From assembly GCA_018830605.1 (NCBI GenBank), contig JAHJRZ010000024.1:1-9547 (forward strand): a stretch of 9,547 nt of DNA. The letters are read 5' to 3'. Made by a program: the position numbers and the translations under genes. Numbering within the stretch: position 1 is the stretch's first letter; each line of letters begins with the position of its first letter. Below the pieces are notes generated by a model. That model made no database searches. It was given only the letters and a program-made list of their open reading frames with translations, and was not told where the DNA came from. Positions 6,958-9,547 of the stretch are shown here, piece after piece. Source of the stretch: Patescibacteria group bacterium (GTDB lineage Bacteria > Patescibacteriota > UBA1384 > JAHJRZ01).

Positions 6958-7012
6958 GCCCTGTCAAATAATCCCGCCGCAGGCGGGATTGCCTACAGGC
7001 ATTTGACGGGGC
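6958..7012. repeat. Three-stem cloverleaf-like element at the start of the groES leader
   Basis: The outer stem pairs 6958-6969 with 7001-7012 (12 pairs, one of them G-T). Inside it are two hairpins: AATCCCGCC (6970-6978) with GGCGGGATT (6982-6990), and GCCT (6991-6994) with AGGC (6997-7000). The three stems meet with no unpaired base. It starts about 5 bases inside the predicted groES transcript. It shows no tRNA features. It may be a dispersed palindromic repeat, a structured RNA leader, or both. Confidence 0.8.
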
Positions 7013-7023
7013 AAGCAGAACCC

Positions 7024-7052
7024 ATCTTAGCAAGAGTTTATTTCAATGTCAA
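7024..7052 (-). promoter_or_regulatory. Promoter of the groES-groEL operon
   Basis: On the minus strand an exact TTGACA (7052-7047) and TAAGAT (7029-7024) are 17 bases apart, with TGC before the -10 box (extended -10). Transcription should start near 7017, leaving a leader of nearly 190 bases. The strand around the -10 reads CTCTTGCTAA, which resembles half of a CIRCE operator, but the inverted second half is missing. Confidence 0.8.
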
Positions 7053-7053
7053 G

Positions 7054-7088
7054 GGACGATACAAATTTGCTCTGCAAATTTTACGTCC
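7054..7088. repeat. Interrupted palindrome between the groES and pilB promoters
   Basis: GGACG (7054-7058) pairs with CGTCC (7084-7088), and AAATTTGC (7063-7070) pairs with GCAAATTT (7074-7081) around TCT. It lies immediately upstream of the groES -35 box. Confidence 0.75.
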
Positions 7089-7092
7089 TGCA

Positions 7093-7128
7093 GACCACGT
7101 TAATTGCCGCTGGCAATTTTACGTGGTC
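7093..7128. repeat. Second interrupted palindrome, overlapping the pilB promoter
   Basis: GACCACGT (7093-7100) pairs with ACGTGGTC (7121-7128), and AATTGCC (7102-7108) pairs with GGCAATT (7112-7118) around GCT. The right arm (GGCAATTTTACGT) closely resembles that of the 7054-7088 element (GCAAATTTTACGT), so the two are probably related copies. The right arm covers the likely -35 region of pilB. Confidence 0.8.
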
Positions 7129-7147
7129 AAGATTATTATGATATAAT
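7118..7147 (+). promoter_or_regulatory. Extended -10 promoter of the pilB-type gene
   Basis: An exact TATAAT (7142-7147) is preceded by TGA, an extended -10. The best -35 is TTTACG (7118-7123) at 18 bases, inside the palindrome arm. The ATG at 7158 is 10 bases after the -10 box, so the message would have a leader of about 4 bases or fewer. Confidence 0.6.
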
Positions 7148-7157
7148 TTTACTAACT

Positions 7158-8795
7158 ATGACAAACAACAAAGAGAACAAAAAAAGCCTGCTTGAAGAGA
7201 CGATCTCTCAAGCTTCGCACGAGCAAGAAGAAGAAGAGACCCTAAAAAAAGCCAAGAATATGGGGATGTCATACGTCAATATTATTGATTTTCCTATTAA
7301 AGCAGAGACTCTCTCTGTCTTTGCCAAAGAAAGAGCTTCAACCTTAAAGGCGGTTCCTTATCTGCAAGTAAAAGATAGTGTGCGCGTGGCGACTAATAAT
7401 CCAGAAGATGAAGAGCTCTTGTCCTATCTTGAAGAATTAAAAAAGAATAACAACCTTAATTTTATTCCAGTCTTAGCTTCCCGCTCGAGCCTCAGATACG
7501 GGCTCTCCCTTTACGAGGGGCTGATTCGGCCCGAAACAAAAAAAGTCGGCGAAGTTAAAATCTCCAAGAAAAAATTCCAGGAAGAGATTAAAGACTTGGC
7601 TCATCTCAAAGAAAAACTTGATACCTCTTCGACCACTGCCATCCTTGATGTGCTTCTGGCTGGCGCGGTCGTCTCCAGGGCATCAGATATCCATCTTGTG
7701 CCCGGGAAGATTGAGGCGATTATTCGCTTCCGCATTGACGGAGTACTGCATGACATCTCCAGAATCAGTAAAGATAAGTACCAAAATTTAGATTCCAGAA
7801 TTAAGTTTTTAGCCAAGATGAAGATGGGTGAAGAATTCCTGCCCCAAGACGGCAGATTTAGAAGTCAGGTTTATGAAAAAGATATTGATCTGCGCATCTC
7901 ATCTCTTCCCACGCTTAATGGCGACAGTCTTGTCATGCGGCTTTTAGAAGAAAAAGAAAAAACGATTCAGATTTCAGAGCTCGGCTTTAATCCCGGAGCC
8001 ATAGAGGCGATCGAACGAGCCATTAAAAAACCAGCCGGCTTGATCTTAAACACCGGGCCGACCGGCTCGGGCAAGACGACCACTCTTTACGCTATTCTTA
8101 ATAAACTCAACCGGCGCGAGGTCAAGATTATCACCTTAGAAGATCCGGTCGAATATCAAATCGAAGGCATTGACCAGACCCAGATCGATCCGCGCCACAA
8201 TCTTGATTTTGCCAAGGGCTTAAGAGCGGCCCTGCGCCAAGATCCGGATATTATTATGGTCGGCGAGATTAGGGATTTTGAGACCGCTTCTATCTCTTTA
8301 CATGCGGCCCTGACCGGCCACTTGGTTCTCACGACCTTACATACTAATAACGCGCCCGCGGGCTTGGTCCGGCTTCTTGATATGAGAATCAGGCCGTTTC
8401 TCTTGGTCGGTTCAATTAATTTAGCCATTGCTCAACGGCTGGTACGGCTCATCTGTCCGGAGTGCAAAAAAAAGTATGCACCGAGCCGCGCAGAAAAAAC
8501 AATCCTTAATAATTATCTCAAGAAGAATCAAATTAAAAGAATACCCGTGATCTGTGAAGGCGCTGGCTGTAAAAAATGCAATCAGACCGGCTATTTCGGC
8601 CGCACCGCGATTGTTGAGTATTTAGAGCCGAAAGAAAAAATCGAAGAGCTAATAATGCAAAACGCCACCCAAACCCAAGTGGAGAGAACCGCCATCAAAC
8701 TTGGCATGAAGACGATGAGAGAAGACGGACTGGATAAAGTCCTCGCTGGCCAGACCTCAATTTCGGAGATATTAAGAGTGACAGCAGAGTACTAA
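7158..8795 (+). CDS. Type IV pilus/type II secretion assembly ATPase (PilB/GspE family)
   Basis: A hexameric ATPase that powers assembly of type IV pili or a type II secretion pseudopilus from the cytosolic face of the membrane; 545 residues. Residues 1-125 form the variable N-terminal (T2SSE_N-like) domain. RASDIHLVPGKIEAIIRFRIDG begins the ATPase N-domain. The Walker A motif GPTGSGKTT is at 300-308 (Lys306), the Asp box is LEDPVEYQ, the Walker B region IIMVGEIRD has Glu370, and the His box is GHLVLTTLHTN. Cys433, Cys436, Cys471 and Cys474 form the tetracysteine zinc site that separates PilB/GspE from the retraction ATPase PilT. The start at 7158 is taken because it sits right after the TATAAT box; a longer frame from 7104 would begin inside the palindrome. 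PilB and GspE cannot be told apart without the rest of the locus. It overlaps the convergent pilin-like gene by 4 bases. Confidence 0.96.
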   Translation: MTNNKENKKSLLEETISQASHEQEEEETLKKAKNMGMSYVNIIDFPIKAETLSVFAKERASTLKAVPYLQVKDSVRVATNNPEDEELLSYLEELKKNNNLNFIPVLASRSSLRYGLSLYEGLIRPETKKVGEVKISKKKFQEEIKDLAHLKEKLDTSSTTAILDVLLAGAVVSRASDIHLVPGKIEAIIRFRIDGVLHDISRISKDKYQNLDSRIKFLAKMKMGEEFLPQDGRFRSQVYEKDIDLRISSLPTLNGDSLVMRLLEEKEKTIQISELGFNPGAIEAIERAIKKPAGLILNTGPTGSGKTTTLYAILNKLNRREVKIITLEDPVEYQIEGIDQTQIDPRHNLDFAKGLRAALRQDPDIIMVGEIRDFETASISLHAALTGHLVLTTLHTNNAPAGLVRLLDMRIRPFLLVGSINLAIAQRLVRLICPECKKKYAPSRAEKTILNNYLKKNQIKRIPVICEGAGCKKCNQTGYFGRTAIVEYLEPKEKIEELIMQNATQTQVERTAIKLGMKTMREDGLDKVLAGQTSISEILRVTAEY

Positions 8796-9121
8796 AACCC
8801 TCCTGCGCCGATTTGTCGCAGGGCAAAATCTACTAATAAAAAAGAGGTTAGAACAATAATCAAGCCGATAATTGAATTGACGATCGTACCCTTGGCCGCC
8901 TCTGCCGCATCCGGATTGCCAGAAGAAGTAATATATTGATAACCGCCGATAATCAAATAAATAAAAGCAATAAGCCCTGCCAGACCAAAAGCAATATGAA
9001 AAACTTGGGTGACAACATACTGCAAATCGTGGTCTCCCAATGGATTGTCGATCTTCTTCTCGCCTTCGGGCACAATGCCCTCGGCAAAAACAATACTTGA
9101 AAGAATAAATTTTTCCAGCAT
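8792..9121 (-). CDS. Pilin-like two-helix membrane protein (T4SS pilin family), paralog 2
   Basis: A 109-residue protein with a hydrophobic N-terminus (1-13, ending VFAEG; perhaps a signal segment) and two membrane helices at about 36-60 and 79-99. The helices are joined by the loop GGYQYITSSGNPDAAEAAKGT. This layout fits the TrbC/VirB2-like 'T4SS pilin' family common in CPR bacteria; the assignment is from pattern recognition. It shares YLIIGG, TSSGNP, AKGTIVN and IIGLII exactly with the preceding gene, so the two are tandem duplicates. There is no Shine-Dalgarno site. The start is 8 bases after the stop of the first paralog, so coupled translation is likely. Its stop overlaps the pilB stop on the other strand. 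The second helix ends in a short RQIGAGGF tail, lacking the long acidic tail of its paralog. Confidence 0.85.
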   Translation of the reverse strand: MLEKFILSSIVFAEGIVPEGEKKIDNPLGDHDLQYVVTQVFHIAFGLAGLIAFIYLIIGGYQYITSSGNPDAAEAAKGTIVNSIIGLIIVLTSFLLVDFALRQIGAGGF

Positions 9122-9129
9122 ATTAAATA

Positions 9130-9531
9130 TTATTGAGGAACGGGCAACTCGTTGTTCTCACTGCTATTTGATTCTGAAGATGCCGAGTTCTCCTCTTGCT
9201 CTTCCACCCCCAGTTGATAAAGCGGCTTGATCTTAAGACTTATCAGAATATAATTTACTAAAAGAGACGAGATAAAGATAATAATCAAGCCGATTATGGC
9301 ATTAACAATCGTCCCTTTAGCACTCTCAATCGCTTCTGGATTGCCCGAAGAGGTGACATACTTAAAGCCGCCGATGATTAGATAAATAACGGCCACAATC
9401 CCGGCGGCCATAAAAGCAACCTGAATCAAGGCCTTGACCACCCCCTGCACTGAATCAAACCCGATCGGGTTATCAATGGAAAACAAGGGAGCCGTCTTGG
9501 CCAAAGCCACCCCAAAGATTATCATTGCCAT
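9130..9531 (-). CDS. Pilin-like two-helix membrane protein (T4SS pilin family), paralog 1
   Basis: A 133-residue protein. The N-terminus MAMIIFGVALAKTAP could be a weak signal peptide. DNPIGFDSVQG leads into membrane helices at about 31-55 and 74-96 around the loop GGFKYVTSSGNPEAIESAKGT. Residues 97-133 form a hydrophilic tail rich in Glu, Ser and Asn, absent from its neighbour, so the two proteins may have different surface or partner roles. Known T4SS pilins of this type are small, two-helix and occur in tandem. Whether these build a secretion channel, a pilus or a DNA-uptake system cannot be told here. AAAGGAGG (9545-9538) is 6 bases before the ATG. The gene is probably first or internal in an operon starting beyond the right edge. 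Confidence 0.87.
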   Translation of the reverse strand: MAMIIFGVALAKTAPLFSIDNPIGFDSVQGVVKALIQVAFMAAGIVAVIYLIIGGFKYVTSSGNPEAIESAKGTIVNAIIGLIIIFISSLLVNYILISLKIKPLYQLGVEEQEENSASSESNSSENNELPVPQ

Positions 9532-9537
9532 AATAGT

Positions 9538-9545
9538 CCTCCTTT
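9538..9545 (-). promoter_or_regulatory. Shine-Dalgarno site for pilin-like paralog 1
   Basis: AAAGGAGG on the minus strand lies 6 bases before the ATG at 9531 and confirms this start although the window ends just beyond. Confidence 0.9.
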
Positions 9546-9547
9546 GA

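Noticed and set aside
6939..6967. Second leftward TTGACA (6967-6962) as an alternative groES promoter
   Set aside because: The hexamer 17 bases on is GGTGAT, a poor -10 box, and the TTGACA is part of the outer stem of the three-stem element.
6958..7012. tRNA or tmRNA fragment
   Set aside because: Despite the cloverleaf look there is no T-arm or anticodon-arm signature, no CCA end, and the junction has no unpaired bases.
7024..7036. CIRCE operator at the groES promoter
   Set aside because: Only one half-like sequence (TTAGCAAGAG) is present. The inverted half at 9-base spacing is missing.
6888..7128. CRISPR array
   Set aside because: The repeats are palindromic, of differing sequence and spacing, and there are no regular spacers or cas genes.
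6865..7146. Rightward 93-codon frame across the groES-pilB gap
   Set aside because: It is built entirely from inverted repeats and the groES promoter, with no start signal; its translation shows no domain-like pattern.
8801..8823. Hairpin CCTGCG/CGCAGG near the pilB and pilin stops as a terminator
   Set aside because: It lies inside the pilin-like coding region. The minus strand continues AGGGTTTT, only four T residues, and the + strand has no T run. Possible but too weak to call.

Overview
The window looks like a piece of chromosome from a small-genome, AT-rich bacterium, most likely a member of the Candidate Phyla Radiation (Patescibacteria, Parcubacteria-like). This is inferred from three things: compact genes, tandem small two-helix proteins resembling the CPR-type 'T4SS pilin' family, and housekeeping genes with divergent, lysine-rich sequences. 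TGA is used as a normal stop (for example at the ends of the 233-748 gene and of the nucleotidyltransferase gene), so the UGA-recoded Gracilibacteria/Absconditabacteria are unlikely.

Layout. Positions 1-49 hold a promoter and perhaps the first codons of a leftward gene that leaves the window. Positions 152-814 are a self-contained leftward unit: a perfect consensus promoter, a strong ribosome binding site, a GC-rich (about 62%) gene for an unrecognised 171-residue protein, and a hairpin terminator. Positions 868-3629 run rightward with ychF and then the classical rpsF-ssb-rpsR ribosomal/replication cluster, followed by a PRC-barrel protein. A small leftward membrane-anchored protein with a dubious 3' end (3595-3882) converges on this cluster. 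Next comes a rightward MNT nucleotidyltransferase/HEPN pair (4068-4792), a probable toxin-antitoxin module. A bidirectional terminator separates it from the leftward groES-groEL operon (4890-6828).

The 329-base gap 6829-7157 between groES and the rightward pilB/gspE-type ATPase holds two divergent promoters and at least five inverted repeats. They include a 55-base element that folds on paper into a junction of three stems with no unpaired bases. This element sits at the start of the predicted groES leader. Finally, two tandem leftward pilin-like membrane proteins (8792-9531) converge on pilB with a 4-base overlap.

Functionally the window is mostly core machinery: translation (bS6, bS18, YchF), DNA single-strand binding (SSB), protein folding (GroESL), and a surface pilus or secretion system (PilB-type ATPase and pilin-like proteins). 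The accessory parts are the GC-rich 171-residue gene, the MNT/HEPN pair and the palindromic repeats. Promoter positions suggest two modes of starting translation. Several genes have a -10 box only 7-13 bases before the ATG and no useful Shine-Dalgarno sequence (leaderless or nearly so). Others have longer leaders with clear Shine-Dalgarno sites.
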